64,000 nt of DNA from Crystallibacter degradans (GTDB taxonomy: Bacteria; Actinomycetota; Actinomycetes; Actinomycetales; Micrococcaceae). The notes under the pieces are model-generated. The model was not told the origin of the DNA and ran no database searches. It saw only the letters and a program-made list of their open reading frames with translations. The position numbers were made by a program, and so were the translations under genes. Location of the stretch: assembly GCF_012952295.1 (NCBI RefSeq), contig NZ_JABBCH010000002.1, positions 549,567-613,566 of the forward strand, written 5' to 3'. Shown here piece by piece: positions 16,004-25,019 of this stretch (positions are counted from its first letter, which is position 1; every line of letters begins with the position of its first letter).

Positions 16004-16109
16004 TGTTCAGGGACTTGATGTCCAGGGACTGAGAAGGCCAACGCCCGCGCGCCCCGGTCTCCGGGCGGGCGCGGGGCCACGGACCTGTGGAAGCGCCGCC
16101 CGGAAACGC

Positions 16110-16147
16110 AAAAGGCCCCTGCAGTTCCTCGCGGAACTGCAGGGGCC
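16110..16147 (-). terminator. Terminator of tRNA-Ser(GCU)
   Basis: A perfect 15-bp stem (GGCCCCTGCAGTTCC and its complement) with a TCGC loop is followed on the minus strand by TTTTGCG. It lies 5 nt past the tRNA and may also stop recQ transcripts. Confidence 0.88.
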
Positions 16148-16152
16148 AAACG

Positions 16153-16241
16153 CGGAGACGGGGGGATTTGAACCCCCGGTCGAGTTTAACCCCGACCCTT
16201 CATTAGCAGTGAAGTCCATTCGGCCGCTCTGGCACGTCTCC
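16153..16241 (-). tRNA. tRNA-Ser (anticodon GCU)
   Basis: A class II tRNA with a long variable arm: acceptor GGAGACG/CGTCTCC, anticodon stem CTTCA/TGAAG with loop CTGCTAA (anticodon GCT), variable stem GGTCG...CGACC, T-loop TTCAAAT, discriminator G. CCA is not encoded. Confidence 0.95.
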
Positions 16242-16335
16242 AAGATGCTGTTGCCAGCCCATCAAGATTACCCAGATAACCGGGCCAGATCAAAACGGGC
16301 GCCAACAGGTGGTCTCCGCCGCCGATCTGCAGGCC

Positions 16336-18411
16336 TCAACCGGTGAGCGCGTTCCACAGGAACGTGTTGGACAGAGTCTGCAGGCGGGCGGCCTGCTTAT
16401 TGTCGCTGGCGCCGGCATGGCCGCCTTCGAGTGCTTCGTGGAACCAGACATTCTGCACGCCCATGGCCCGCATCCGGGCCGCCATTTTCCTCGCCTGCAC
16501 CGGTCCGACCCTGTCATCGGAGGTCGCCGTCCAGATCAACGTGTCCGGGTACTCGGTTCGCGGCTCAAGCAGGTGGTAGGGCGAGAACGCGCGGATGAAG
16601 TCCCACTGCGCCGGGTCCTCCGGGTCGCCGTACTCGGCAATCCACGAGTACCCGGCGGAGAGCTTGGTGTAGCGGGCCATGTCCAGCAGCGGCACCCCGC
16701 ACGAGACCGCCCCGAACAGGTGCGGGTACCGGGTGAGCATGTTCCCCACCAGCAGCCCGCCGTTGGAACCGCCCGAGCAGCCCAGACGCTCCCGCCGGGT
16801 CACGCCGCGGTCCATCAGATCCTGCGCCACGGCAGCGAAGTCCTCGTACGCGCGGTGCCTGTTCGCCTGCAAAGCGGCGCGGTGCCAGGCCGGGCCATAC
16901 TCGCCGCCGCCTCGGATGTTGGCGACCACGTATACTCCGCCGCGCCCGTCCGACGTGCGCTGCTGCAGCCAGGCCCGCCTGACGGTCCCGCTGTAGGCGG
17001 GCGTCCTGCTGACCTCGAACCCGCCGTAACCGGAGAGCAGCGTGGGATTGCCGCCGTCGTACGTGAGGTCTTTGGGCCCTACCTGGAAATACGGGATCTT
17101 GGTGCCGTCCTTGGACACGGCGAAATGCTGCTCCACCATATGGCCGGAGGCATCGAAGAACGACGGCGACGACTTCACCGCCGTGGCCGGCCCACCTGCC
17201 ACAGTGCCGCGGGAGAGCGTGGACGGCGTGAGGAAGCCCGTGGCCACCAGCCAGTAGTCGTCGCTGTCCTCATCGTCCACGGCCGAGGCGTCCACCGAAT
17301 GCAGCGGCGGGCAGGCATCGAGTTCCGCGGCCGCCCAGTTCTTCGCCGGGTCCAGAACCAGCACCTGCGAGGAGACGTCCTGCAGCAGGTTCAGCAGCAG
17401 GAAGTTCTGCGTCCAGCTCCAGGACTGCAGCGAGGTGCCGGCGTCCGGGGTGAAGAGCGCGATGAGGTCGCGGCTGCCGGCGAGGAAATCCTCGAGCCCG
17501 GCGGCCAGCAGCGAGCCCGCCGGGTAGGTGGTGCTGGTGCCGGCCGGCTGCCAATCGGTCTGCGGACGCAGTGTGAGCCACTGTTTGTGGAAGCCGACTT
17601 CCACGTCCGTGGGCACGTCGATGGGCAGCCATCCGCCGTCGCGCCTGAGGTAGTTGCGGTAGTTGAAGAAGTCGATCACGTCCACCGCGATCTCCCGCTC
17701 GAAACCCGGAGTGGAATCGTGGACGGCCTGCGCCAGCATGTGCTCGGCGGGCACCTCGAAATACAGTTCGGCGTCCGCCGGTTTCTGGCCCCGGCGCAGG
17801 ATGCGGCTGGTGCGCGGGTAGGAGGACGTGGTCATGCTGCCGGGTCCGAAGTCCGTTCCGAGCAGGATGGTGTCTTCGTCCAGCCAGTTGGCGTAGGTTT
17901 TGGCGGCGGGAATCTTGAAGCCGCCGTCCACGAAGCTGCGGGTTTCGACGTCGAACTCCCGGAGCGTGATCGCATCCCCGCCGTCGGGAGAGAGCCGCAG
18001 CAGCGCGCGCCGGTAGCTGGTGCCGTCCGGCGGGCGGAGGAACTGCGAACCGGCGAAGACCCACTCCGTGCCCTCGGCCGCGGCCAGCGCGTCCACGTCC
18101 AGCAGGACATCCCACTCGGGTGAGTCCTGCACGTAGCTCTCCCAGGTGGTGCGCCGCCAGAGGCCGCGGGGATTCGCCTTGTCCCGCCAGAAGTTGTAGT
18201 AGAAATTGCCGCGCTTGGTGACGGCAGGAATCCGGTCTTCCGAGTCCAGTACCTCGAGCACGTTCTGCTCCAGCTCCAGGAACTTCTGGTCTACCAGTTT
18301 GGTTTCGGTGCGGGCATTCTGGTCCCGGACCCAGTCCAGCGGTTTCTCGCCGTAAATGTCTTCGAGCCAGCGGAATTCGTCGTCGGGCAGATGGTTGGGC
18401 TCCTGAGTCAT
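16336..18411 (-). CDS. Prolyl oligopeptidase family (S9) serine peptidase
   Basis: A 691-residue cytosolic-type S9A peptidase. The N-terminal two thirds form the beta-propeller (for example FRWLEDIYGEKPLDWVRDQN at the start, typical of prolyl oligopeptidases). The C-terminal alpha/beta-hydrolase domain holds the nucleophile in GCSGGSNGGLLVG (Ser about 546), the Asp region TATSDDRVGP (about 640) and the His in EGGHAG (about 670). Such enzymes cleave short proline- or basic-residue-containing peptides. No signal peptide is seen. I chose the ATG at 18411: TAGGAT lies 7 nt before it, giving a leaderless start, and the alternative ATG three codons earlier overlaps that box. Confidence 0.9.
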   Translation of the reverse strand: MTQEPNHLPDDEFRWLEDIYGEKPLDWVRDQNARTETKLVDQKFLELEQNVLEVLDSEDRIPAVTKRGNFYYNFWRDKANPRGLWRRTTWESYVQDSPEWDVLLDVDALAAAEGTEWVFAGSQFLRPPDGTSYRRALLRLSPDGGDAITLREFDVETRSFVDGGFKIPAAKTYANWLDEDTILLGTDFGPGSMTTSSYPRTSRILRRGQKPADAELYFEVPAEHMLAQAVHDSTPGFEREIAVDVIDFFNYRNYLRRDGGWLPIDVPTDVEVGFHKQWLTLRPQTDWQPAGTSTTYPAGSLLAAGLEDFLAGSRDLIALFTPDAGTSLQSWSWTQNFLLLNLLQDVSSQVLVLDPAKNWAAAELDACPPLHSVDASAVDDEDSDDYWLVATGFLTPSTLSRGTVAGGPATAVKSSPSFFDASGHMVEQHFAVSKDGTKIPYFQVGPKDLTYDGGNPTLLSGYGGFEVSRTPAYSGTVRRAWLQQRTSDGRGGVYVVANIRGGGEYGPAWHRAALQANRHRAYEDFAAVAQDLMDRGVTRRERLGCSGGSNGGLLVGNMLTRYPHLFGAVSCGVPLLDMARYTKLSAGYSWIAEYGDPEDPAQWDFIRAFSPYHLLEPRTEYPDTLIWTATSDDRVGPVQARKMAARMRAMGVQNVWFHEALEGGHAGASDNKQAARLQTLSNTFLWNALTG

Positions 18412-18418
18412 GCTTCCC

Positions 18419-18424
18419 ATCCTA
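18419..18424 (-). promoter_or_regulatory. -10 box (TAGGAT) of the S9 peptidase gene
   Basis: On the minus strand TAGGAT, a 7-nt gap (GGGAAGC) and then the ATG at 18411. Confidence 0.5.
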
Positions 18425-18532
18425 GGCAGGGCCGGGCAACCAAGCCGTCGGGGTCAGGGCAACCGGGCGGTCGCCGCCGGGAGGAGCGGCAGGCAGGGGA
18501 AGGTCCGGATCAGGCCAGTGCGCGGCCCCGGT

Positions 18533-18538
18533 TACGCT
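18533..18538 (+). promoter_or_regulatory. -10 box (TACGCT) of the FAD/NAD(P)-binding protein gene
   Basis: TACGCT ends 7 nt before the ATG at 18546. Confidence 0.5.
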
Positions 18539-18545
18539 AGAAGGC

Positions 18546-20525
18546 ATGGAATCTCAGCGCGGCTACCGGGTGGCAATCGTGGGTGCAGGCCCCCGGGGTA
18601 CCTCCGTGTTGGAACGTTTGGTGGCCAATCACCGGGACCGTGGCGAGACCGGCAGGCTGCACATCCACCTCATTGATCCCTATCCGCCGGGCCCCGGCCA
18701 TGTCTGGCGTGCCGGCCAGTCCCGCCTGTTCCTCATGAACACGCCCTCGCTTTTTCCCACCGTGGTGCCCGCCGGCGAACTCGACGCCGCGCCCGTGGCC
18801 GGAATGCCCTTCGAGGCATGGCGGTCCGCCGTCGTTGCCGGGAGCATCAGCGATGTGCCGCCGGAGGACGCGGAGGAGGCCCGCTCGCTTTCGGCCGCGG
18901 ACTTCCCCAGCCGGGCACTGTACGGACGGTACCTGGCCTGGACGTTCGCCCGGCTGAACGAGGCGGCCGGAAACCACGTAGTGGTCCACGTCCACGAGGC
19001 CGAGGCAACCCACCTGCACCGGATCGACGGCACCAGCCGGCTGGTCCTCGCGGACGGCAACACCGTGGACGCGGACGCCGTGGTGCTGGCGCTGGGGCAT
19101 CTGCCTGCCGCGCTGAATCCGGAACAGCAGAACCTGCAGGACGAAGCCGCCCGGTACGGCCTGCACTACCTGCCGCCGAATGTGCCCGCGGACCTCGACT
19201 TCAGCCGCATCCCCGCCGGCCGCACCATGCTGGTCCGCGGCATGGGCCTGAACTTCTTCGACGTGATGATCAAACTGACGCAAGGCCGGGGCGGCACGTT
19301 CCTGCCGGCGTCGAACACTGAACCCATGCGGTACGTGCCCTCCGGCAAGGAACCCAAACTGGTGGCGGGCTCCCGCCGCGGCACCCCGTACCGCGCCAAG
19401 GCGAGGCTGCAGGGTTACCTGCCTGCCGGCGTCGAACTTCGCTATTTCACCCCGTCAGCCGCGCGGCTCTTTGCGGACGCCGGCGTGCAGCCGGGTTTTG
19501 ACCACGACTTGTGGCCGCTGTTGCAACGCGACGTGCTGTGGACCTACTATTCCACGCTGGCAAGGGTGGAGCCCGGGTGCATCAACGGGCATCCGCGCGA
19601 GTTCCTGGCCGGGCTTCAGGAGCTGCTGGGGCAGAAGACCGTGCCCGGCAGCCCGACCCTGCGGAACCGCATCCGCGGGTACCTGGACGAACAGGTCGAG
19701 CCCGGACGGCTGCTGGATGTCGAGGCGCTGGCCCGGCCCTTCGCCGGGCGGAAGTTCGCCTCCGCGCAGGAGTACCAGCAGGCCATGGTCGCTTACCTTG
19801 AGGCGGATGCGGCGGGCTCGGCGCTGGGCGAGGACGACCCGTTGAAGATGGCCATCGGGGCGCTGAACGCCGGGCGGAGCCTGCTCAAGGAAATTGTGGC
19901 CGACGGCGGACTGACCGACGAGTCCTGGCTCGCCGAGCTGCGTGGCTGGTTCGAGCCGCTGGTGGAAGGCCTCGCCAGCGGGCCGCCGGCCCAGCGCATC
20001 GAGCAGCTGGCTGCGCTCGCCCGCGCCGGAATGGTCGAGTTCGTGGGACCGGACCCGCAGTTCGAGGTGGACCCGGAGACCGAACAGTTCCGGGCCACCT
20101 CGCCCTGGGTTGACGGTGCTGCCTACTCGGCGACGTATCTGATGGAAGCCATGATGCCGGCCAACCGGGTGACACAGAACCGGTCCGCGCTGCTGCGCCA
20201 CCTGATGGAGGCCGGGCTGGTCCGGCCGAAGCTGATGCTCGGCGCCGAGGGCGCACCGGTTCCGACGTCCGGACTGGATGTCACCCGGCCGCCGTACCGC
20301 GCCATCGGGGTCAACGGCCGGCCCGTAGAGAACCTCTATGTGCTGGGGCTGCAGCTGTCCTCGGTGCAGTGGGGAACGTCCATTGCCGCGGAAGCCGGTG
20401 CGCCGGTGCGCCAGGGCGGCCGCACCCTGAAGGACGCGGACGATATTGCCCGCGCCATCCTGGATGCGGCCGCGCCTGCCGGTGCCGGCCGGGTCAGGGC
20501 CGGGGCCGCTGCGGGTCCGGCCTGA
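18546..20525 (+). CDS. FAD/NAD(P)-binding protein (NAD_binding_9 type)
   Basis: A 659-residue flavin-dependent protein. The N-terminal Rossmann motif VAIVGAGPRGTSVLERL (about 9-25) and the segment VWRAGQSRLFLMNTPS are typical of the FAD/NAD(P)-binding domain family found in large actinobacterial proteins related to ornithine/lysine N-monooxygenase folds. A second dinucleotide-linked segment AVVLALGHLP lies near residue 180, and VLGLQLSSVQWGTSIAAEAG near 600 resembles the closing FAD-contacting segment of such enzymes. The substrate is unknown. It is divergent from the S9 peptidase and convergent with the large nuclease, whose stop is only 17 nt away. A hydroxylase or oxidoreductase role is plausible but unproven. 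Confidence 0.72.
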   Translation: MESQRGYRVAIVGAGPRGTSVLERLVANHRDRGETGRLHIHLIDPYPPGPGHVWRAGQSRLFLMNTPSLFPTVVPAGELDAAPVAGMPFEAWRSAVVAGSISDVPPEDAEEARSLSAADFPSRALYGRYLAWTFARLNEAAGNHVVVHVHEAEATHLHRIDGTSRLVLADGNTVDADAVVLALGHLPAALNPEQQNLQDEAARYGLHYLPPNVPADLDFSRIPAGRTMLVRGMGLNFFDVMIKLTQGRGGTFLPASNTEPMRYVPSGKEPKLVAGSRRGTPYRAKARLQGYLPAGVELRYFTPSAARLFADAGVQPGFDHDLWPLLQRDVLWTYYSTLARVEPGCINGHPREFLAGLQELLGQKTVPGSPTLRNRIRGYLDEQVEPGRLLDVEALARPFAGRKFASAQEYQQAMVAYLEADAAGSALGEDDPLKMAIGALNAGRSLLKEIVADGGLTDESWLAELRGWFEPLVEGLASGPPAQRIEQLAALARAGMVEFVGPDPQFEVDPETEQFRATSPWVDGAAYSATYLMEAMMPANRVTQNRSALLRHLMEAGLVRPKLMLGAEGAPVPTSGLDVTRPPYRAIGVNGRPVENLYVLGLQLSSVQWGTSIAAEAGAPVRQGGRTLKDADDIARAILDAAAPAGAGRVRAGAAAGPA

Positions 20526-20542
20526 CAGGTTCCCTCCTGCCC

Positions 20543-23500
20543 CTAGCGCCTGCCGTGCGCCTTGTCCCGTGCGGTCGGCAGGTCCAGACCGACGACGATC
20601 GGGTCATGGTCGCTGGCCCGGAACATGTCCGGGGCGTAGAAATCGGTCACGTTGTAGCTGTACCGGCTGTATTCCAGCGCGATCGACTCGACCGAGTTGA
20701 TGTTCCAGATGTCCGCGCCTTCCACTACGGCATCGGCCTCGGGCGAAGCGAAGATGTAGTCCAGCGAGCCCACCATGCCGTCGAAGTTGTAGCTGTGCTC
20801 GCCGGTCTTGGCACCTTGATTGATGTAGCCGGCCTCGGCCAGGATCCGGATCGGGTCTTCCTGCGCATAGGAGTTGAAGTCGCCGGTGAGGTAGACCTTG
20901 TCCGTGCTGAACTTCTCCTGCATCGTCCCGGCGAAGCCCACCAGGGATTTTGCCTGCTCGGTGCGGGCAGCATTCCACGCACCCTGGCCGTGGTCCGCGT
21001 TTTCGCCCGAGGACGGAGCCGAGCCCTTGGACTTGAAGTGGTTGGCAACCACAATGAACTTCGTGTCCGCGCCGCCGTGCTTGACCTTGAACGTCTGGGC
21101 CAGCGGCCTGCGGGCGTTGGCGAAGGCATCGGTGTCGTTATGGATGACGGACTCGCCGATGGTCTGCACGGCGTCCTTCTTGTAGATGAAGGCCGTGCGG
21201 ATGAAGTCCTCGTCGGACAGCTCAGGCAGCTCTTCCGGCGACCGCACATAGTCCCATGCTGCTGCTGCTGCGTCTTCGCCGGCGGCGAGGCCCTCGTTCA
21301 GCGCGGCGGTCAGCGCGGCCAGGGCGTCGTCGCGGTCCTTGCCGAACTGTGCGGAGTTCTCGATTTCCTCCAGAGCGACGACGTCGGTATCCAGGGCGTT
21401 GATCGCGGCGACGATCTTGGCCTCCTGCCGTTCCAGGTTCTCGGCATCGTAGGCGCCGCGGGCGTCGCAGTTCCGTGCGGTGACCGGGTTGCCGTCCCGG
21501 TCCGTGTAGGCCTTGCACCCGTCCAGCTGGTCGCCGGTGGTGGTGAAGTAGTTCAGCACGTTGAAGGAGGCGATCTTGACGTTGCCGCCCACCTCTTCCG
21601 GCGCCTGAGCGCGGGTATTGGGGAACGACGCCGGCTGGACCGTTCCGCTGTTGGCCGCGGTCAGTTGGGTCAGCGGCTGGAAACGCCAGAGACCGAACCG
21701 GTAGTCGAGCACCACCGAGGTGTCGAAGGACGCCGCTGAGCCCACCCGGACCGGAGTCTCCGGGGTCAGGTACGGCAGCGGGATGTCCTTGTTGGCGTCG
21801 GAGCCCAGGTAGTTGATGCTGGCCCCGTCGTCCAAGGTCACGGAAAGCGCGGCATTCTTCTCGGTTTCGGCCCAGAACTCGTCCGAACCGTACGTGCCCA
21901 CGGCGGCGGGCTGGACCAGCGGCTCATCTCCGGCGGCCAGGCCGATCTCGCCGTACTGGTTCAGCGAGTAGTTGTCCGTCACGGTGAAGCCGCCCTGCGG
22001 GTCGAGCAGCATGCCTTCGAACTTCTCCCGCTCGGCGTTGCTGGCGGGCCACTCGATTGTGGCAGGCTTGACCTCCTCGGCCGGTTCGTCCAGCAGGACC
22101 AGCCCGCCCTCATCAACGGTCAGTTCGGTCAGCCCGTGGTATGCGCTGACCCCGCCGGTAACCTCGACGTGGTCGCCGAGGGCCACCTCGTCCACGGTGG
22201 AGGGGGAGAAGACGAAGATGCCGTGGGAGGCCGCATGGTCTTCTGCGATGTCGCCGCCGGTGCCCGGGGTCTGGATGTAATACCCGTTGAACCCGCCCTC
22301 CGGGTACACCGCCGTCACTACGCCGCGGGTTGTCACGTCCTTGCCTGCCAGCGGCGAGACGTCCGACGTGCCCTGGATTTCGGCGATGTCGGCGGGAAGT
22401 TCAGCCACCGGGATCTCGATCGGCAGCCGCACCAGCGTCCCCGACTCGGCCGCGGTCAGGGTGAACACGCCGCCGCTCAACTCGTCCGGAACGGTGAAGG
22501 AAACGGTTGCGGCGCCGTCGGCCACGTCGAAGGTGCCCAGCGTTGCGGGCAGCGCCGCGGCAGGCACAGAACGGGTAAAGGCGCTGGCTCCGCTATCGGC
22601 CGGTTCGTAGCGCAGGGTCAGTTCGGTGTTGACCGGAGCGCCCAGCGAGGTCAGGTCCAGTTTGGAGACCCCGAAGGACACCTGCTGGCCCGGTTCAACC
22701 GTGGCGGGCACGCCCGTCAGGGCCACCGCGCGGCGGTCGAAGGACGGGGACAGCGGGCTGTTCTGCTCCAGATAGGCGATCCACGCGTCACGGTCGATCA
22801 GGCCGGAATCCCGGGTGTCGGTGCCCTCAGTGAAGACATGGAAGTTGTCTCCGCCCTGCGCCAGGAAGCTGAAGGTGCCGATCCGGTATTCGCGGGTTTC
22901 ATCCAGCTGCTCGCCGTTGATCCACACCCCGGTGACGTGGCTGCCCTGTTCGGCGTTCGGATCGTAGGTGTAGTTGACGTTGTCCGAAAGGCCGAGGTGC
23001 AGGAACGGGCGGCTGGGCACATTGCCGTCGGCATCGAGCTGCCACTGCTGCTCCAGCAGCGTCTTGAACTGGGCACCCGTAAGCGTGGTGGTCCACAGGT
23101 TGTTCACGAACGGCAAGACGGCGTTGGCTTCGGCGGACGTAATGGTTCCGTCCGGCGCATAGTAGAGCTCGGAGCGCAGGCCGCCCGGATTGACCACACC
23201 GATCTCGGCGCCGCCCAGTCCTTCGGCGGAGAGCGTTTCCATCAGCGAGTCCGCCACCAGGTTGCCCAGCGTGGATTCGCTGGCACGGTCGTCGCGCTCC
23301 GGCAGCGTATCCTCGTCCTCGCCGTCGGGGGTGAAGGCCGTGGTGATGTCGCCCGTCACCGAGCCCACCGGACGTGCCCCCACCACCTCGGCTTCGGCCA
23401 AGGCGGCGACGACGATCGTCCGCACCTCGGCTACCCGGGGATAGGTGTTGGCCAACTCGTCATCGAGGGCCTTGTTTAGCTCGTCCGCGTTCGCAGCGTC

Positions 23501-24562
23501 ATCGTCAGGAATCGCCTTGCGCGGTTCAAGGGCCATCTCGTAGCTCGTGACATCGAAGGTCGCCTCGCCGTTTTCCTCGCCCTCGGTGACACTGAGCTGG
23601 ATCTGGCCGACGTTCTCGCCGTATTGCCCGGTCTGGACGATGGGCCGGGTTTCACCCGTTGTGCCCGGTACCGGCGCATCGAAAGTGTAGACCTGGTGCG
23701 TATGACCGGTGAAGATCGCATCCACCTCGGCGGAGGTCTCATCGGCAATGCGGGCAAAGACCGCGCTGTCCAGCGCAGCATCGAGGCTGGCACCGGTGGC
23801 CGCTCCCTCATGGAAAGACGCCAGAATGATGTCGGCTTCATCGCCGGTGCCGTCCGTTAGTTCAGCAGCCACGCGGTTGACGGCTGCCACGGGATCGCCG
23901 AAGTCCAGCGTGGAAATGCCGCCGGGACTGACCAGTGTCGAGGTTTCCTGGGTCACCACACCGATGACGCCAACAGTCAGTCCGGCCACCTCGACCAGCG
24001 CATATTCCTGCAGCGCGGGAGTCGTGGTGCCCTTCGAATACACGTTGGCGCCAAGCTGCGGGTAGCTGGAGTTGGTGGAGACCCGCCCGTTCAGGTCTGC
24101 GAAGCCCTTGTCGAATTCATGATTACCGACGGCGGTGGTCGCCAATTCCAGAGCGTTCAGGACATCGATGGTCGGCTGGTCATCCTGCGACGCCGAGGCG
24201 AACAGGGACGCGCCGATGTTGTCGCCGGCGGAAGTGAAGAGCGTGCCATCGGGGTTCTGCGCCCGTAACTCTTCGACGGTCCCGGCAAACTTCACCGTGT
24301 TTTCGTCGATGCGGCCGTGGAAGTCGTTGATGCCCAGCAGGTTTAGTTCGTAGGTGTCGCCTGCGGCCTGCGGTTCGATCTGCTGGTCTTCAGCGGGCGT
24401 TTCCAGAGCGGCCTCCGCAGGTTCCGCGGGCGATGAGGCCGTGGTCGGCTCCGGGTCGGTTTCGTTCGCCACGGCGGGCAGGGCTGCGAAGGGAGCGGCC
24501 AGCAGGCCGATCGACATTGCAGCGCCCAGCGTGGCTTTCATAGATGATGCAGCCTTTGGCAC
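20543..24562 (-). CDS. Secreted bifunctional 5'-nucleotidase / ExeM-NucH-type extracellular nuclease
   Basis: A 1339-residue exported protein probably scavenging phosphate and nucleosides from extracellular DNA and nucleotides. It has a signal peptide (residues about 1-33: basic PKAASSMK, hydrophobic core, AVA cleavage site). The metallophosphatase of a 5'-nucleotidase follows (about 70-340; GINDFHGRID, GDNIGAS, GNHEFDKG). A 5'-nucleotidase C-terminal domain covers about 390-560. An Ig-like/linker region leads to an OB-fold-like domain (about 725-830) and an endonuclease/exonuclease/phosphatase domain (about 990-1325) with KIASFNVLNYF, VVALEEIEN, VVANHFKSKG, LTGDFNSY and the final RASDHDPIV. 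No sortase motif or surface anchor is seen at the C-terminus. The start is taken as GTG with GGAG six bases upstream; an ATG seven codons later is the alternative. Confidence 0.88.
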   Translation of the reverse strand: MPKAASSMKATLGAAMSIGLLAAPFAALPAVANETDPEPTTASSPAEPAEAALETPAEDQQIEPQAAGDTYELNLLGINDFHGRIDENTVKFAGTVEELRAQNPDGTLFTSAGDNIGASLFASASQDDQPTIDVLNALELATTAVGNHEFDKGFADLNGRVSTNSSYPQLGANVYSKGTTTPALQEYALVEVAGLTVGVIGVVTQETSTLVSPGGISTLDFGDPVAAVNRVAAELTDGTGDEADIILASFHEGAATGASLDAALDSAVFARIADETSAEVDAIFTGHTHQVYTFDAPVPGTTGETRPIVQTGQYGENVGQIQLSVTEGEENGEATFDVTSYEMALEPRKAIPDDDAANADELNKALDDELANTYPRVAEVRTIVVAALAEAEVVGARPVGSVTGDITTAFTPDGEDEDTLPERDDRASESTLGNLVADSLMETLSAEGLGGAEIGVVNPGGLRSELYYAPDGTITSAEANAVLPFVNNLWTTTLTGAQFKTLLEQQWQLDADGNVPSRPFLHLGLSDNVNYTYDPNAEQGSHVTGVWINGEQLDETREYRIGTFSFLAQGGDNFHVFTEGTDTRDSGLIDRDAWIAYLEQNSPLSPSFDRRAVALTGVPATVEPGQQVSFGVSKLDLTSLGAPVNTELTLRYEPADSGASAFTRSVPAAALPATLGTFDVADGAATVSFTVPDELSGGVFTLTAAESGTLVRLPIEIPVAELPADIAEIQGTSDVSPLAGKDVTTRGVVTAVYPEGGFNGYYIQTPGTGGDIAEDHAASHGIFVFSPSTVDEVALGDHVEVTGGVSAYHGLTELTVDEGGLVLLDEPAEEVKPATIEWPASNAEREKFEGMLLDPQGGFTVTDNYSLNQYGEIGLAAGDEPLVQPAAVGTYGSDEFWAETEKNAALSVTLDDGASINYLGSDANKDIPLPYLTPETPVRVGSAASFDTSVVLDYRFGLWRFQPLTQLTAANSGTVQPASFPNTRAQAPEEVGGNVKIASFNVLNYFTTTGDQLDGCKAYTDRDGNPVTARNCDARGAYDAENLERQEAKIVAAINALDTDVVALEEIENSAQFGKDRDDALAALTAALNEGLAAGEDAAAAAWDYVRSPEELPELSDEDFIRTAFIYKKDAVQTIGESVIHNDTDAFANARRPLAQTFKVKHGGADTKFIVVANHFKSKGSAPSSGENADHGQGAWNAARTEQAKSLVGFAGTMQEKFSTDKVYLTGDFNSYAQEDPIRILAEAGYINQGAKTGEHSYNFDGMVGSLDYIFASPEADAVVEGADIWNINSVESIALEYSRYSYNVTDFYAPDMFRASDHDPIVVGLDLPTARDKAHGRR

Positions 24563-24810
24563 GGTATCTCCAGTTTTCGGTTCCCCATATGGTGTGCCGG
24601 AGGACGGCACCCAAGGCGAGCCGGTCCGGCAGCAAGGCAGTGATGGTGTGCGAGCGCACCTGACCATCCCAGTCCAGCAGGATGAACGAGAGGTTACCGC
24701 GCGGGTGGTACCAAGGGAATAGTTTTCTGAAAGAAGGGTTTTGTAACTCCCTGGACGCCGGAAAGTCTTGACAAGAATCCTGGTGTGCGAAAGGGTGCCC
24801 GGGCTTAAAC
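24563..24810. other. Promoter region of the secreted nucleotidase/nuclease gene
   Basis: About 250 nt between the nuclease start and the tRNA-Ser hairpin. The nuclease frame remains open through here, but a ribosome binding site and signal peptide place the start at 24562. I see no other feature. Confidence 0.4.
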
Positions 24811-24846
24811 AACTCAAGGGCCCCCGAAACCGGAGGCCCTTGAGTT
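24811..24846 (-). terminator. Hairpin downstream of tRNA-Ser(UGA)
   Basis: The arms AACTCAAGGGCC and GGCCCTTGAGTT form a perfect 12-bp stem with a 12-nt loop. On the minus strand it is followed by GTTTAAG, a weak T-rich tail. Confidence 0.65.
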
Positions 24847-24854
24847 ACAGGGAG

Positions 24855-24942
24855 CGGAAGGTATGGGATTTGAACCCATGAGACGGGGTTACCGCCTACT
24901 GGTTTTCAAGACCAGCTCCTTCGGCCGCTCGGACAACCTTCC
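24855..24942 (-). tRNA. tRNA-Ser (anticodon UGA)
   Basis: A class II cloverleaf on the minus strand: acceptor GGAAGGT/ACCTTCC, anticodon stem CTGGT/ACCAG with loop CTTGAAA (anticodon TGA), long variable arm, T-loop TTCAAAT, discriminator G. CCA is not encoded. Confidence 0.95.
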
Positions 24943-25019
24943 CTGCCTAGTAGTGTGTCACGGAGGGGCCGGAGATATCAAAACTCCGGCCGGGTTTTGG
25001 CGTGCATCAGGAGGCGGGC

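Noticed and set aside
24563..24817. Upstream extension of the secreted nuclease frame
   Set aside because: The extra residues are Arg/Ser/Cys-rich and would bury the signal peptide; GGAG-GTG at 24562 gives a proper secretory N-terminus.
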